64,000 bases of DNA from Luteibacter sp. UNC138MFCol5.1 (GCF_900110505.1 NZ_FODZ01000002.1:486113-550112); one strand, 5' to 3'. Shown: positions 18,170 through 28,004, numbered from the stretch's first letter. Made by a program: numbers and translations. Notes: generated from the letters alone by a model not told the origin.

Positions 18170-20329
18170 ATGACGCCACCCAACGAATCGACCGCGCCGG
18201 CCAAGGCCGGCACCGCGCGAACCGCGCCGACGCCGGAGCTGCCCGAGGTCGACCTCAACGACACCAGCCTCTACGTCCACCGCGAGCTGTCGCAGCTGCA
18301 GTTCAACATCCGCGTGCTCGACCAGGCGCTGGACGAGTCCAAGCCGCTGATCGAACGCCTGAAGTTCCTGCTGATCTTCTCGTCCAACATGGACGAGTTC
18401 TTCGAGATCCGCGTCGCCGGCCTGAAGCAGCAGATCGCGTTCGACCACGAGATGATCGGCGCCGACGGCATCCCGCCGCGGCGCGTGCTGGCCGAGATCG
18501 CCGAGGTCGCGCACAGGCAGATCGAGCGCCAGTACACGATCCTCAACGAGAAGATCCTTCCCGCGCTGGAAAAGGAAGGCATCCGCATCGTCCGGCGCAA
18601 CCAGTGGTCGCACAAGCAGAAGCTGTGGGTGCGCCGTTATTTCCGGCATGAGGTCGCGCCGCTGGTCACGCCGATCGGCCTCGACCCCACGCACCCGTTC
18701 CCGCGCCTGGTGAACAAGAGCCTGAACTTCATCGTGCAGCTGGAAGGCACCGATGCGTTCGGCCGCGATTCGGGCCTCGCCATCGTGCCGGCACCGCGCA
18801 TCCTGCCGCGCCTGATCCGCCTGCCCGACGAGGTCAGCGAGGGCGGCGACAACTACGTGCTGCTGTCGTCGATCATCCACGCGCACGCCGACGATCTGTT
18901 CCCCGGCATGCGCGTGCTCGGCTCGTACCAGTTCCGCCTGACCCGCAACGCCGACCTCACCATCGACCCGGAAGACGTCGAAGATCTCGCGCGTACGCTC
19001 CGTGGCGAGCTGTTCTCGCGCCGCTACGGCGACGCCGTGCGCCTGGAGGTGGCCGACAACTGCCCGAAGCCGCTGGTCGACTACCTGCTGAAGCAGTACT
19101 CGCTCGAAGCCGATGCGCTCTACGAGGTGAACGGCCCGGTCAACCTTGCGCGCCTCTTCGAGATGACGCTGCAGCCCGCCTACGCGCGCCTGCAGTTCCC
19201 GACGTTCGTTCCCGCGTTGCCGAAGGCGCTGGCGGACGCGGAAGACATGTTCTCGGTGATCGGCAAGCAGGACATCCTGCTCTATCACCCGTTCGAATCG
19301 TTCTCGCCCGTCGTGGACTTCCTCCGCCAGGCGGCGAAGGACCCGCAGGTGCTGACGATCAAGCAGACGCTCTATCGCAGCGGCGCGAACTCCGAGATCG
19401 TCGACGCGCTGGTGGAGGCCGCCCGTGCCGGCAAGGAAGTCACCGCCGTGGTCGAACTGCGGGCGCGTTTCGACGAGGAGTCCAACCTGAGCCTCGCCTC
19501 GCGCCTGCAACAGGCCGGTGCGGTGGTGACCTATGGCGTCGTCGGCGTGAAGACCCACGCGAAGCTGATGCTCGTGCAGCGTCGCGAGAACGGCAAGCTG
19601 GTGAGCTACGCGCACCTGGGCACCGGCAACTATCATTCGGGCAACGCGCGCCTGTACACCGACTACAGCCTGCTCACGTCGGACGAAGCCCTTTGCGACG
19701 ACGTCCATCGTCTGTTCCGCCTGCTGACGGGCATGGGCAAGGCGCTGAAGATGAAGCGCATGCTCTACGCGCCGTTCACGCTGAAAAAGGGCCTGCTCGA
19801 CCTCATCGCGCGGGAGGCGGCGCACGCGGCCGCGGGCCGCAAGGCGGAGATCGTCTGCAAGCTCAACGCGATCACCGACCCGAAGCTGATCCGGGCCCTC
19901 TACCGCGCCAGCCAGGCGGGCGTGAAGATCGACCTGATCGTGCGCGGCATGTGCTGCCTGCGCGCGGGCATTCCCGGGGTATCGCAGAACATTCGCGTGC
20001 GCTCGGTCGTCGGCCGGTTCCTCGAGCACAGCCGCGTCTACTGGTTCCACAACGACGGCGAACCCGCGCTGTTCCTCGCCAGCGCCGACCTCATGGAGCG
20101 CAACCTCGACCGCCGCGTCGAGACCTGCTTCCCCATCGAGGGCAAGAAACTGCGCCAGCGCGTGCGCCGGGAGCTCGACATGTACCTCGCGGACAATCAC
20201 TCGGCCTGGATCCAGCAGCCGGACGGCACCTATGTCCTGCTCCAGCCCGCGACCGGCCAGCCGGTCCGCGACGCCCAGACGCAGTTGCTCGAGCGATTCG
20301 GCGGCCTGGCGGCCCCCGAAACCGCCTGA
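18170..20329 (+). CDS. ppk1: Polyphosphate kinase 1
   Basis: 719 residues, near the usual PPK1 length. It polymerises the gamma-phosphate of ATP into inorganic polyphosphate and works in reverse too. The N-terminal domain starts LYVHRELSQLQFNIRVLDQA, then SSNMDEFFEIRVAGLKQQ. The autophosphorylated histidine lies in HLGTGNYHSGNARLYTD (His-489). A second conserved histidine is in SRVYWFHNDGEP. A Pro/Ala-rich leader of about 25 residues precedes the first domain. ATG 18170 gives the best fit; earlier in-frame starts would extend only low-complexity sequence. It stands alone downstream of the RHS gene with its own short leader. Confidence 0.95.
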   Translation: MTPPNESTAPAKAGTARTAPTPELPEVDLNDTSLYVHRELSQLQFNIRVLDQALDESKPLIERLKFLLIFSSNMDEFFEIRVAGLKQQIAFDHEMIGADGIPPRRVLAEIAEVAHRQIERQYTILNEKILPALEKEGIRIVRRNQWSHKQKLWVRRYFRHEVAPLVTPIGLDPTHPFPRLVNKSLNFIVQLEGTDAFGRDSGLAIVPAPRILPRLIRLPDEVSEGGDNYVLLSSIIHAHADDLFPGMRVLGSYQFRLTRNADLTIDPEDVEDLARTLRGELFSRRYGDAVRLEVADNCPKPLVDYLLKQYSLEADALYEVNGPVNLARLFEMTLQPAYARLQFPTFVPALPKALADAEDMFSVIGKQDILLYHPFESFSPVVDFLRQAAKDPQVLTIKQTLYRSGANSEIVDALVEAARAGKEVTAVVELRARFDEESNLSLASRLQQAGAVVTYGVVGVKTHAKLMLVQRRENGKLVSYAHLGTGNYHSGNARLYTDYSLLTSDEALCDDVHRLFRLLTGMGKALKMKRMLYAPFTLKKGLLDLIAREAAHAAAGRKAEIVCKLNAITDPKLIRALYRASQAGVKIDLIVRGMCCLRAGIPGVSQNIRVRSVVGRFLEHSRVYWFHNDGEPALFLASADLMERNLDRRVETCFPIEGKKLRQRVRRELDMYLADNHSAWIQQPDGTYVLLQPATGQPVRDAQTQLLERFGGLAAPETA

Positions 20330-20509
20330 ACGATGAATCCGCGCGCACCACATGAGGGCTAGCCCGAAAGACCAAGGCGACAACGCGCCGGGTAACGGGC
20401 AGAATGGGGGCGCAGCAGTTGGGGGAGACGGGGTTTCTCGATCGAAACGCTTCCGGATCCACGCCGCGCGGCCCGTCGGGGCGCGCTAACGCGATCTGCG
20501 GGAATCGGA

Positions 20510-22219
20510 ATGCGGGCAGGCAACCGGCACGGCGGGTGGATCCATCGTCTCTTGCAGGCGACGCTCCTCTGCTGCCTGCTGTTCGCCGGGTCCGCCGTCG
20601 CCAGCACGGTCACCGCCAACTGGCGGGAGGTCCGCCCGGGAGACACGCCGGCCGGCGTCCTTCGCGAAGCCGACCAGCGGCCGCTGCCCTCCTTCGACCC
20701 GACCCGGTTGCAGATCCTGCCGAACGCGCCGGCCGGAACCTGGGTGGTCGTGCGCACCATGCCGCCGTGGACCGCCGGCGACCGCGTCCTCAGCGTCCGC
20801 CATCCCGGCTACGGGCGCGTCTCCCTGTTCGACGGCGACCGGCTCATCGCCTCGACGGCGCTCGACGATTTCGGGCCACCGCTGCACGGCCACGGGCGCC
20901 TGATCTTCAACGTCCCCGACACGATCCCGCCATCGCGAGCGCTGTTGCTGAAGTTCGACGCCGGTGACGCGCCACCCGGCGCGGTGACCATCGCGATCGA
21001 TACCTGGCCCGACTACCTGCGCGACGACGGCAGCTGGATGGTCTTCGCCACCGGTTGCTTCGCCGTGATGCTGACGATGGCGCTCATGGCGTTGTGCTTC
21101 GCGTTGATCCTGCGCGACATGACCTTCGGCTGGTACACCGCCTACCTGCTCTGCTACGCGCTGATCCAGGGCCTGCGCTCCGGTTTCGCGTTCCACCCGC
21201 TGGAAATGGAGTCGCTGGCCGGCATGGCGGACGTGCTGGGCGCGGCGGCGACCGCCCTATCCGTCTCGTTCGCCGCCCTGTTCGCGCTGCGTTTCGCGCG
21301 CATCGACGAATTCGTGCCGTTGCTGCGCACGCCCGTGCTCGCGTTCGCGCTGGTGATGCCCCTGCTCGTGGTGCTGCGTGCGACCGGCATCGACTTCCTG
21401 GTCGACATGGCCCAGCTGCTGCTCCAGCCGCTCGTGCTCCTCGGTGCGCTGCTGATGCTCGTCGCCGGCGGCATCGCCGCCTTCCGCGGATCGCGCCACG
21501 CGTGGTTCTTCCTCGTGAGCTGGACGCCGCTGCTGATCCTGACCGCGCTGTGCGGTGCGCAGCAGCAGGGCATGCTGGCCGGCGCCCCGTGGCTGCCCGA
21601 CGCCGCGATCGCCGTCGGCGCGTTCGAGGCGATCGTGCTGTCGATCGGCCTGTCCGACCGGGCCCTGACGATCCGTCACGATCGCGACCGGGCGCGCGAG
21701 CTGGCCGACGTGGATCCCCTCACGGGGTTGCTCAACCGCCGCGCGTGGACGGAAGCCGCCACGCGGGTGTTCGAAGCCGGCACGGCGCGCCCCGTCGCCC
21801 TGCTCTTCTTCGACCTCGATCACTTCAAGGCGCTGAACGATCGCCACGGGCACGCCGCGGGCGATCGGGCGCTGGTGGCGGTCGCCACCGCCCTCCGCCA
21901 CGAACTGCGCCCGTCCGACCTGCTCGCCCGCTTCGGCGGCGAGGAGTTCGTGGCCCTGCTGCAGGGCGTGGACAAGGAAAACGCGATGCAGGTCGCCACC
22001 CGGCTGTGCCGGCGCGTGCATCGCCTGGACATGAACGCCGCGGACGCCACGCTGACCGTCTCGATCGGCCTCGCCATGCGCTCGCCGGCCGACACCGTGC
22101 AGTCGCTGGTCGAGCGCGCGGACGCCGCGATGTATTCGGCGAAGCTCGCCGGTCGCAACCGCGCGGTCTGCGCGGGGAACGCCGGACCGGTGCTGGTCAG
22201 GCGCGGCGAAGCGAAGTAG
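20510..22219 (+). CDS. Membrane diguanylate cyclase (7TM-DISM type sensor + GGDEF)
   Basis: 569 residues. The order is a signal-like hydrophobic segment (about 13-32), a periplasmic domain of about 135 residues, seven closely spaced transmembrane helices (about 175-375), a short linker, and a GGDEF domain. The sensor layout matches the DISM/7TMR family, whose periplasmic part often binds carbohydrates or other small ligands; the ligand here is unknown. The cyclase active site reads RFGGEEF (about 474-480), and the product-inhibition I-site RPSD lies five residues before GGEEF, so it should both make c-di-GMP from GTP and be feedback-regulated. No EAL domain is present. Nothing nearby reveals its output pathway; a pilin operon is about 25 kb away. 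Confidence 0.85.
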   Translation: MRAGNRHGGWIHRLLQATLLCCLLFAGSAVASTVTANWREVRPGDTPAGVLREADQRPLPSFDPTRLQILPNAPAGTWVVVRTMPPWTAGDRVLSVRHPGYGRVSLFDGDRLIASTALDDFGPPLHGHGRLIFNVPDTIPPSRALLLKFDAGDAPPGAVTIAIDTWPDYLRDDGSWMVFATGCFAVMLTMALMALCFALILRDMTFGWYTAYLLCYALIQGLRSGFAFHPLEMESLAGMADVLGAAATALSVSFAALFALRFARIDEFVPLLRTPVLAFALVMPLLVVLRATGIDFLVDMAQLLLQPLVLLGALLMLVAGGIAAFRGSRHAWFFLVSWTPLLILTALCGAQQQGMLAGAPWLPDAAIAVGAFEAIVLSIGLSDRALTIRHDRDRARELADVDPLTGLLNRRAWTEAATRVFEAGTARPVALLFFDLDHFKALNDRHGHAAGDRALVAVATALRHELRPSDLLARFGGEEFVALLQGVDKENAMQVATRLCRRVHRLDMNAADATLTVSIGLAMRSPADTVQSLVERADAAMYSAKLAGRNRAVCAGNAGPVLVRRGEAK

Positions 22220-22232
22220 CCCGCTTCCGCTA

Positions 22233-24497
22233 TCAGGCCAGCTCTTTCGCCGCCGCGACGATGTCGTCGTCGCCCGGCAGCACCAGGAATGCCGCGCCGG
22301 CCAGCGGCGTGAACGTATCGGCGCCGACCACGCGGCGCAGCGGGACGTGGCCGAGGCCGGCTTCCACGATCGCGGTGATCACGCCCTCGCCCACGCCCGC
22401 GCTCTTGCGGCCCTCGTCCACGACGAGAATGCGTTTCGCGGTCGCCACCTGCGCGGCGATGAACGCGTCGTTGAGGGGTACCAGCCAGCGCAGGTCCACG
22501 ACGCGCACCTTCCAGCCGCGCTCGCTTTCGATGCGCCGCGCGGCGCGCAGGCTCATCGGCACGCCGTTGCCGAAGGTGACGATCACCAGGTCGTCGGCCT
22601 CCTCGCCATAGACGCGGCCCTCGCCCAGCGGCATGGCTTCGCCCTGCGGGGGATACGCGAACTGCCACTGCCCGTCGCCGGGTTCGTGGAGGTCCTTGGT
22701 CATGTACAGCGCGATGGGCTCGAGGAACGCCGTGACGCGTCCGTCGACCTTCGCCAGGGCCGCCAGCGTGCGCAGCATCGTCGCCGCGTCGTCGCCGCGG
22801 CTCGGGCAGCCGACGACCAGCCCGGGGATGTCGCGCAACGCGGCGATCGAATTGTCGTTGTGGAAATGGCCACCGAAACCGCGCTGGTAGCCCAGCGACG
22901 CCACGCGCATGAGCATCGGGTTGCGGTACTGCCCGTTCGAGAAGAACTGCAGCGACGCCGCCTCGCCGCGGATCTGGTCGCAGGCGTTGTGGAAATACGC
23001 GAGATACTGGATCTCGGGCATCGGCAGCATGCCCATGTTGGCGTAGCCCTGCGCGAGTCCGAGGATCATGGTCTCGTCGAGCAGCGTGTTGAACACGCGG
23101 GCGTTGCGGAACGCCTTGTGCAGGCCCTTGGTCACCGTATAGACGCCGCCCTTCTGCGCGACGTCCTCGCCGAAGAGCAGGCTCTCCGGATACTTCGCCA
23201 TCAGGTCGTGCAGCGCCTGGCCGATCTGGATCGCGAGATGCCGCGGCGGCTGCTTCTCCGGAAGCTTCGCTTCGCCGCCGAACACGCGCTCGCGCTCGGC
23301 GGGATCGGCTGCCCGCGTGGCTTCGGCGCGCACGGCATCGGGCGTGTACGGCGCCAGCGGGGCCATGACGTCGGCGAGCGCCGTGAGGCGCGGGCGGCTG
23401 TCGGCATCCTCGGCCGCCGCGAAGCAGCGCCGGCGGATGCTCTCGTTGAGCTCGAGCAGTTCGTCGCGCGTGTACAGCCCCGACGCGAGCGCGATGACCG
23501 CGCTGCGCAGCAACGGGTCCGTCGCCTCCAGGGCCACGAGCTCCTCGACCGAACGCCATTCGATCTCGAAGTCGGTTCCCGCATGGCCCATGATGCGCGT
23601 CGTCCCGAGGTGCAGGAACGTCGGCCGACGCGTGGCGCGGCAATGCGCGACGGCGCGCTCGACGTCCGCGTAACCGCCCGCGAGGTCGAGGCCGTCGGCG
23701 TAGAAGTAATCGAGGTTCGCGCGGTGACGGAAGTTGTTCGCGACCCAGCCGCCGGGCGTCTTCACCGAGATGCCGATGCCGTTGTCCTCGCACACGAAGA
23801 GGACCGGTGCGGGCAGCTTCTGGTAGGCGGTCCAGGCGGCGGCGTTGAACGCCGTCTGCGCCGTGGCGTGGTTGGACGACGCGTCGCCGAACGAGCAGAT
23901 CGCGATCGAGTCGGCCGGGATCGGCAACGTATGGTCGATGCGGCGGGCCTGTTCGATCGCGATCGCGGTGCCGAGCGCCTTGGGCAGGTGCGACGCGATC
24001 GTCGAGGTCTGCGGCAGCACCCACAACGGCTTGCTGCCCCACACCTTGTGCCGTCCGCCCGAGGCGGGATCCTCGCTGCTCGCGGCGAACGACAGGGCCG
24101 AATCCATCACGGGATCCATGCCCGGCAGCTTGCGGAAACGCTCCGCCATGAAGCCGCCGCTGCGGTAGTGCAGGAACGCGGGATCCGTGTGCCGCGTGAG
24201 CCGCGCGACCATCGCGTTACCCTCGTGGCCCGACGAACCGATGGTGTAGAACACCTTGTTCTGCACGCGCAGCACGCGCGCCATCAGGTCGAGGTGACGG
24301 CTGATCAGCTGCGACTCGAACAACTCACGGAAGCCCCTCGCGTCCAGCGCGCTCCCGGGGAGAACGGGCTCATCGTCGCGGGGTGGCCGGCCGATGTCGC
24401 CCCGCCACTCCCTCACGAACTCCACGAAGTTCTGGTCGACGATCTCGGCGCGATTGAAACCCTTGTGACGGGCGGCGATGGGCTGCGGGACGGACAT
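22233..24497 (-). CDS. Fused E1 alpha-beta 2-oxoacid dehydrogenase (branched-chain type)
   Basis: 754 residues. The N-terminal half resembles the E1 alpha subunit of branched-chain 2-oxoacid dehydrogenases: FYTIGSSGHEGNAMVAR, and the thiamine-diphosphate motif starting GDASSNHATAQTAFN and closing near CEDNGIGIS. The C-terminal half, from about residue 420, is E1 beta: LLFGEDVAQKGGVYTVTKG, then FGNGVPMSLRAARR. The two subunits are normally separate genes. ATG 24497 is chosen because homology begins directly after it; upstream codons lie inside the GST gene. No E2 or E3 gene is in the window, so its partners are elsewhere. Its neighbour gcdH suggests a possible 2-oxoadipate or branched-chain substrate; that is speculation. 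Confidence 0.8.
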   Translation of the reverse strand: MSVPQPIAARHKGFNRAEIVDQNFVEFVREWRGDIGRPPRDDEPVLPGSALDARGFRELFESQLISRHLDLMARVLRVQNKVFYTIGSSGHEGNAMVARLTRHTDPAFLHYRSGGFMAERFRKLPGMDPVMDSALSFAASSEDPASGGRHKVWGSKPLWVLPQTSTIASHLPKALGTAIAIEQARRIDHTLPIPADSIAICSFGDASSNHATAQTAFNAAAWTAYQKLPAPVLFVCEDNGIGISVKTPGGWVANNFRHRANLDYFYADGLDLAGGYADVERAVAHCRATRRPTFLHLGTTRIMGHAGTDFEIEWRSVEELVALEATDPLLRSAVIALASGLYTRDELLELNESIRRRCFAAAEDADSRPRLTALADVMAPLAPYTPDAVRAEATRAADPAERERVFGGEAKLPEKQPPRHLAIQIGQALHDLMAKYPESLLFGEDVAQKGGVYTVTKGLHKAFRNARVFNTLLDETMILGLAQGYANMGMLPMPEIQYLAYFHNACDQIRGEAASLQFFSNGQYRNPMLMRVASLGYQRGFGGHFHNDNSIAALRDIPGLVVGCPSRGDDAATMLRTLAALAKVDGRVTAFLEPIALYMTKDLHEPGDGQWQFAYPPQGEAMPLGEGRVYGEEADDLVIVTFGNGVPMSLRAARRIESERGWKVRVVDLRWLVPLNDAFIAAQVATAKRILVVDEGRKSAGVGEGVITAIVEAGLGHVPLRRVVGADTFTPLAGAAFLVLPGDDDIVAAAKELA

Positions 24498-24517
24498 GGC
24501 GTGCTCGGAAGGAAAGA

Positions 24518-25129
24518 TCAGACGGACATCGGCGAGAAACCGGGCCGCGCGCGGACGCGCTCCAGCCAGGTGCCGACGAGCGGCCAGCGGGACAGGTCGA
24601 AGCCGCCATCGGCGGCGCAATGCGTGTAGGCGAAGAGCGCGATGTCCGCGACGCCGAAACCGCCGCCGCTGAAGAACGGCTCGCGCGAGAGGTGCTCTTC
24701 CATGACGTCGAGGGCATGCGCGCCGCGCTCGCGCAGGCGTGGCAGCTCGGCGCGACGCTCGTGGTCTTCCGGCAGCCAGCGGCAAATGAAGCGCGCCACG
24801 GCGATGCAGGGTTCATGGCTGTACTGCTCGAAGAACATCCACTGCAGCGTGCGCGCACGGTCCCACGACGTCGTGGGAAGGTACGGCGTGCCTTCGGCGA
24901 GATAGCACAGGATGGCGTTCGACTCGGCGAGCCGGCGGCCGTCGTCGAGGACCAGCAGCGGCACCTTTCCGTTGGGATTGAGCGCGAGGAATTCGGCGGT
25001 GCGCGTCGCCCCGCGTGTGCTGTCCGTATCGACCCAGCGATACGGACGCCCGAGCATGTCCAGCAGCAACTGCAGCTTGTAGCAATTGCCCGACGAACGC
25101 AGGCCGTAGACGGTCGGCATGCCGGTCAT
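24518..25129 (-). CDS. Glutathione S-transferase family protein
   Basis: 203 residues. The N-terminal thioredoxin-like domain has VYGLRSSGNCYKLQLLLDMLG, with Ser or Cys as candidate catalytic residues, and the cis-proline and glutathione-contact motif NPNGKVPLLVLDDGRRLAESNAI. The C-terminal helical domain includes FGVADIALFAYTH, the N-capping box motif of GSTs. It probably conjugates or reduces small electrophiles in the cytoplasm. It starts 3 bp after the gcdH stop and is followed 20 bp later by the fused E1 gene, so the three minus-strand genes gcdH, GST and E1 appear to be one operon. Confidence 0.85.
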   Translation of the reverse strand: MTGMPTVYGLRSSGNCYKLQLLLDMLGRPYRWVDTDSTRGATRTAEFLALNPNGKVPLLVLDDGRRLAESNAILCYLAEGTPYLPTTSWDRARTLQWMFFEQYSHEPCIAVARFICRWLPEDHERRAELPRLRERGAHALDVMEEHLSREPFFSGGGFGVADIALFAYTHCAADGGFDLSRWPLVGTWLERVRARPGFSPMSV

Positions 25130-25132
25130 CCG

Positions 25133-26302
25133 TCAGAACGCGTTGATGCCGGTGAGCTCGCGGCCGACGACGAGCTGGTGCACGGTCTCGGTGCCTTCGT
25201 AGGTGATGACGGATTCGAGGTTCAGCGCGTGACGGATCGCCGAATGCTCGGTCGTGATGCCGGCGCCGCCGAGGATGTCGCGGCAGTCGCGCGCGATGTC
25301 GAGCGCCATGCGCACGTTGTTCCACTTCGCGAGCGACACCTGCGTCGGCTGCAGACGGCCGGCGTCCTTCAGGCGGCCCAGCTGCAGCGAAAGCAGCTGC
25401 GCGGTGGTGGTGCGCCGGGCCATGTCGGCGAGCCTGACCTGGATGGCCTGGTTGGCGGCGAGCGGACGACCGAACAGCACGCGCTGCGCGCTGTAGTCGA
25501 GCACTTCCTTCAGGCACGCCTGCGCGGCGCCGATCGGCCCCCACGTGATGCCGTAACGCGCCTGGTTGAGGCAGCCGAGCGGGCCTTTCAGCCCCTTCAC
25601 GTTCGGCAGGCGTGCACTGTCCGGGACGCGCACGTCGTCGAAGAACAGGCCCGACGTCACCGAGGCGCGCAGGCTCATCTTCTTGTGCACTTCCTGCGCG
25701 GCGAAGCCCTTGGTATCGGTCGGCACGATGAAACCCTGGATGCCGTCGTCCGTCTGGGCCCAGACGATCGCGATGTGCGCGAGGTTGCCGTTGGTGATCC
25801 ACATCTTGGCGCCGTTGATCACCCAGTCGCCGCCGTCCTTGCGCGCGACCGTCTTCATGTTCGCCGGATCGGAGCCACCATGCGGCTCGGTGAGGCCGAA
25901 GCAGCCGATCACTTCGCCCGCGGCCATCCGCGGCAGGTACTGGCGCTTCTGCTCCTCGGAGCCGTAGGCGAAGATCGGGTACATGCACAGCGAGCTCTGC
26001 ACCGACGCGAAGCTGCGCAGGCCCGAATCGCCACGCTCGAGTTCCTGGCAGATCAGGCCATAGCTCACGCCGTTCATCCCGGCGCAGCCGTATTCCTCGG
26101 GCAGCGTGGCGCCGAGGAGGCCCAGCGACGCGATCTCCGGCACCAGCTCGGCCGGAAACCGGCCCTGATCGAAGGCGTCGCCGATGATCGGAAGCACCTT
26201 TTCGTCGACGAAACGGCCGACGGCGTCCTGCACGGCGCGCTCCTCGTCGGTGAGGAGCGAACGGACGTCGTAAAGATCGAGCGGGTCGAGACGGTGGGCC
26301 AT
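25133..26302 (-). CDS. gcdH: Glutaryl-CoA dehydrogenase
   Basis: 389-residue FAD-dependent acyl-CoA dehydrogenase. The best match is glutaryl-CoA dehydrogenase, which oxidises and decarboxylates glutaryl-CoA to crotonyl-CoA in lysine and tryptophan breakdown. FAD and substrate motifs are CFGLTEPHGGSDPANMKT and WITNGNLAHIAIVWAQ. The catalytic glutamate lies in VITYEGTETVHQLVVGREL, and the C-terminus TGINAF is typical of this subgroup. It is the first gene of a minus-strand operon with a GST and an E1 fusion. Together with amaB elsewhere in the window it supports a lysine-to-glutaryl-CoA route, although intermediate steps are not encoded here. Confidence 0.88.
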   Translation of the reverse strand: MAHRLDPLDLYDVRSLLTDEERAVQDAVGRFVDEKVLPIIGDAFDQGRFPAELVPEIASLGLLGATLPEEYGCAGMNGVSYGLICQELERGDSGLRSFASVQSSLCMYPIFAYGSEEQKRQYLPRMAAGEVIGCFGLTEPHGGSDPANMKTVARKDGGDWVINGAKMWITNGNLAHIAIVWAQTDDGIQGFIVPTDTKGFAAQEVHKKMSLRASVTSGLFFDDVRVPDSARLPNVKGLKGPLGCLNQARYGITWGPIGAAQACLKEVLDYSAQRVLFGRPLAANQAIQVRLADMARRTTTAQLLSLQLGRLKDAGRLQPTQVSLAKWNNVRMALDIARDCRDILGGAGITTEHSAIRHALNLESVITYEGTETVHQLVVGRELTGINAF

Positions 26303-26492
26303 GGCGGGCGATCACATGCGGTTGGGGAAACCCCACGATTGTAGCGGCGGCCTTCACGCCGGGTCATGCGGGCATGCAGCAAGAGGACGGCGCGACGGGC
26401 CCGGGCCGGACGGCGCAAGACGCGCGGCGCCTACAGCCGTCGCCCGTGCCGGGGGCGAATACTCGCCCTCCCCCTCGATACAGGACCTTCCG

Positions 26493-27044
26493 ATGCGCCC
26501 CTCACGTTACCTGCTCGCCCTCACCTGCCTCGCCCTCGCCGGACCCACCGCGGCGGAGGGCTACATGTTCGGCACCCTCGTCATGCAGTCCACCGATTCC
26601 GCGACCTATGGCGAAGTGCAGGCATTGACCCGTAACAGCCCCGTCGTGCTCATGCCCGCCGTGTACCCGGGCGACGGCACCCTGTTCGACAGGTTCAGCA
26701 CCAAGGAGCTCGACCGTCTCGGCGTCTTTCGCGAAGACAACCCGTTCGAACTGGAGAAGATCAGCCTTCCCAACCCTGGCGATACCGGTCGAGTGGTCAA
26801 CGATGCGGGGCGCTGCCTGACCCGGACGGCCGGGCTCGAATGGGCGCAATGCGACGGCGGCGACCGGCAGCGCTGGACCTTCCGCGACGATGCCTTGTGG
26901 ACCCGCGTCGGCAACAAGGATTTCTACGTGGGCTTCCGGCCCGGCACACCCCGCGGCGGCCCCTGGGTGCTGCTGGACGGCGCCTCGGGCAAGCCCACGG
27001 TCCGGATCCTTCGCGGCGCCATCTTCCACGACTGGGAGCTCTGA
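26493..27044 (+). CDS. Secreted hypothetical protein
   Basis: 183 residues from ATG 26493, with AGGA just upstream. The first 21 residues (SRYLLALTCLALAGPTAAEG) form a clear signal peptide with an AxA-type cleavage site. The mature part is about 160 residues. A segment reading CLTRTAGLEWAQCDGGDRQRWTF contains two Cys that could pair, and its QRW resembles the QxW element of ricin-type beta-trefoil lectins; a single such element is weak evidence. Probably periplasmic or secreted; function unknown. A divergent start at 26302 (gcdH) faces it, so the 190-bp gap should hold promoters for both. Confidence 0.65.
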   Translation: MRPSRYLLALTCLALAGPTAAEGYMFGTLVMQSTDSATYGEVQALTRNSPVVLMPAVYPGDGTLFDRFSTKELDRLGVFREDNPFELEKISLPNPGDTGRVVNDAGRCLTRTAGLEWAQCDGGDRQRWTFRDDALWTRVGNKDFYVGFRPGTPRGGPWVLLDGASGKPTVRILRGAIFHDWEL

Positions 27045-27121
27045 GGCACCCGGCGCCGTCCCGCGCGTGGAGATCACGCGCGGCGGCGCATAATGGGGCT
27101 CACCCTTACCCGGGCCTGCCC

Positions 27122-27997
27122 ATGATCAAAGGTGTCATCCTCGGCTTCGCCTGCTACGCCGCTTATGCGTGGAGCGACGCCTTCGTGAAGTCGCTCGAGG
27201 GCACCTTGCCCGCGTACGAGGCGGTGTTCTTCGGCGCGGTACTCGCCATGGCGGCGTTTCCGTTCCTCAAGAAGCCTGGCGATCGCTGGAGCGAGATCGT
27301 GATCTCGAAGATGCCCGGCCTGTGGCTCCTCCGCGCCATGGCCGGCGCCATCGGCAACGTCACCGCGGTCATGGCCTTCACGGCACTGCCCATGGCCGAG
27401 GCCTTCTCGCTGATCTTCCTCCTGCCGATCTTCGTGACCATCCTGTCCGTGGTGTTCCTGCGCGAACAGGTGGGCTGGCGGCGCTGGTCCGCGGTCATCG
27501 TCGGTTTTCTCGGTGTGCTCGTGGTGCTTCGTCCCGGTTTCCGCCACCTCGGTGTCGGCCACGTGGCGGCGATCATCTGCGGCATCACCGGCGCGCTCTC
27601 GATCATCGCGCTGCGCATGGCCGGGGCGACCGAAAAGCGCATCACGCTCTACGGCGCCGGCGTGATCGGCCCGATGATCGCGGGCTTCATCATGATGCTG
27701 CCGCATTTCGTCTGGCCGAACGCCCACCAGTGGTTCCTGGTGCTCGGCTACGGCCTGCTCGCCGCCGCGGGGGCGGTCCTGCTCATGCTCGCGACGCAGC
27801 ACGCGCCCGCCAATCGCGTGGCGCCGACGCAATACAGCCAGATGCTCTGGGCGATCCTCTTCGGCTACCTCATCTTCCACGACCACCTGGACTGGCCGAT
27901 GCTCATCGGCATCGTGATGATCCTCGGCGCCGGCCTCTTCACCTTCGTGCGCGAAGAGAAGAAGACGAACTGGTGGCGCTGGACGAACATCGTCTGA
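27122..27997 (+). CDS. DMT-superfamily (EamA) transporter
   Basis: 291 residues with about ten hydrophobic helices in two homologous halves, the layout of EamA-domain drug/metabolite transporters. Repeat 1 includes RAMAGAIGNVTAVMAFTALPMAEAF and the pair end IFVTILSVVFLREQVGWRRW, a typical EamA signature (x-E-x-x-x-W). Repeat 2 ends similarly (LFGYLIFHDHLDWPMLIGI). These carriers usually export metabolites or amino acids across the inner membrane; the substrate is unknown. It starts 77 bp after the secreted-protein gene and ends 7 bp before the convergent 5'-nucleotidase gene. Confidence 0.85.
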   Translation: MIKGVILGFACYAAYAWSDAFVKSLEGTLPAYEAVFFGAVLAMAAFPFLKKPGDRWSEIVISKMPGLWLLRAMAGAIGNVTAVMAFTALPMAEAFSLIFLLPIFVTILSVVFLREQVGWRRWSAVIVGFLGVLVVLRPGFRHLGVGHVAAIICGITGALSIIALRMAGATEKRITLYGAGVIGPMIAGFIMMLPHFVWPNAHQWFLVLGYGLLAAAGAVLLMLATQHAPANRVAPTQYSQMLWAILFGYLIFHDHLDWPMLIGIVMILGAGLFTFVREEKKTNWWRWTNIV

Positions 27998-28004
27998 TCG
28001 CCGG

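Noticed and set aside
18062-20383. Long minus-strand frame opposite ppk1
   Set aside because: Shadow of ppk1, which has all catalytic motifs on the plus strand.
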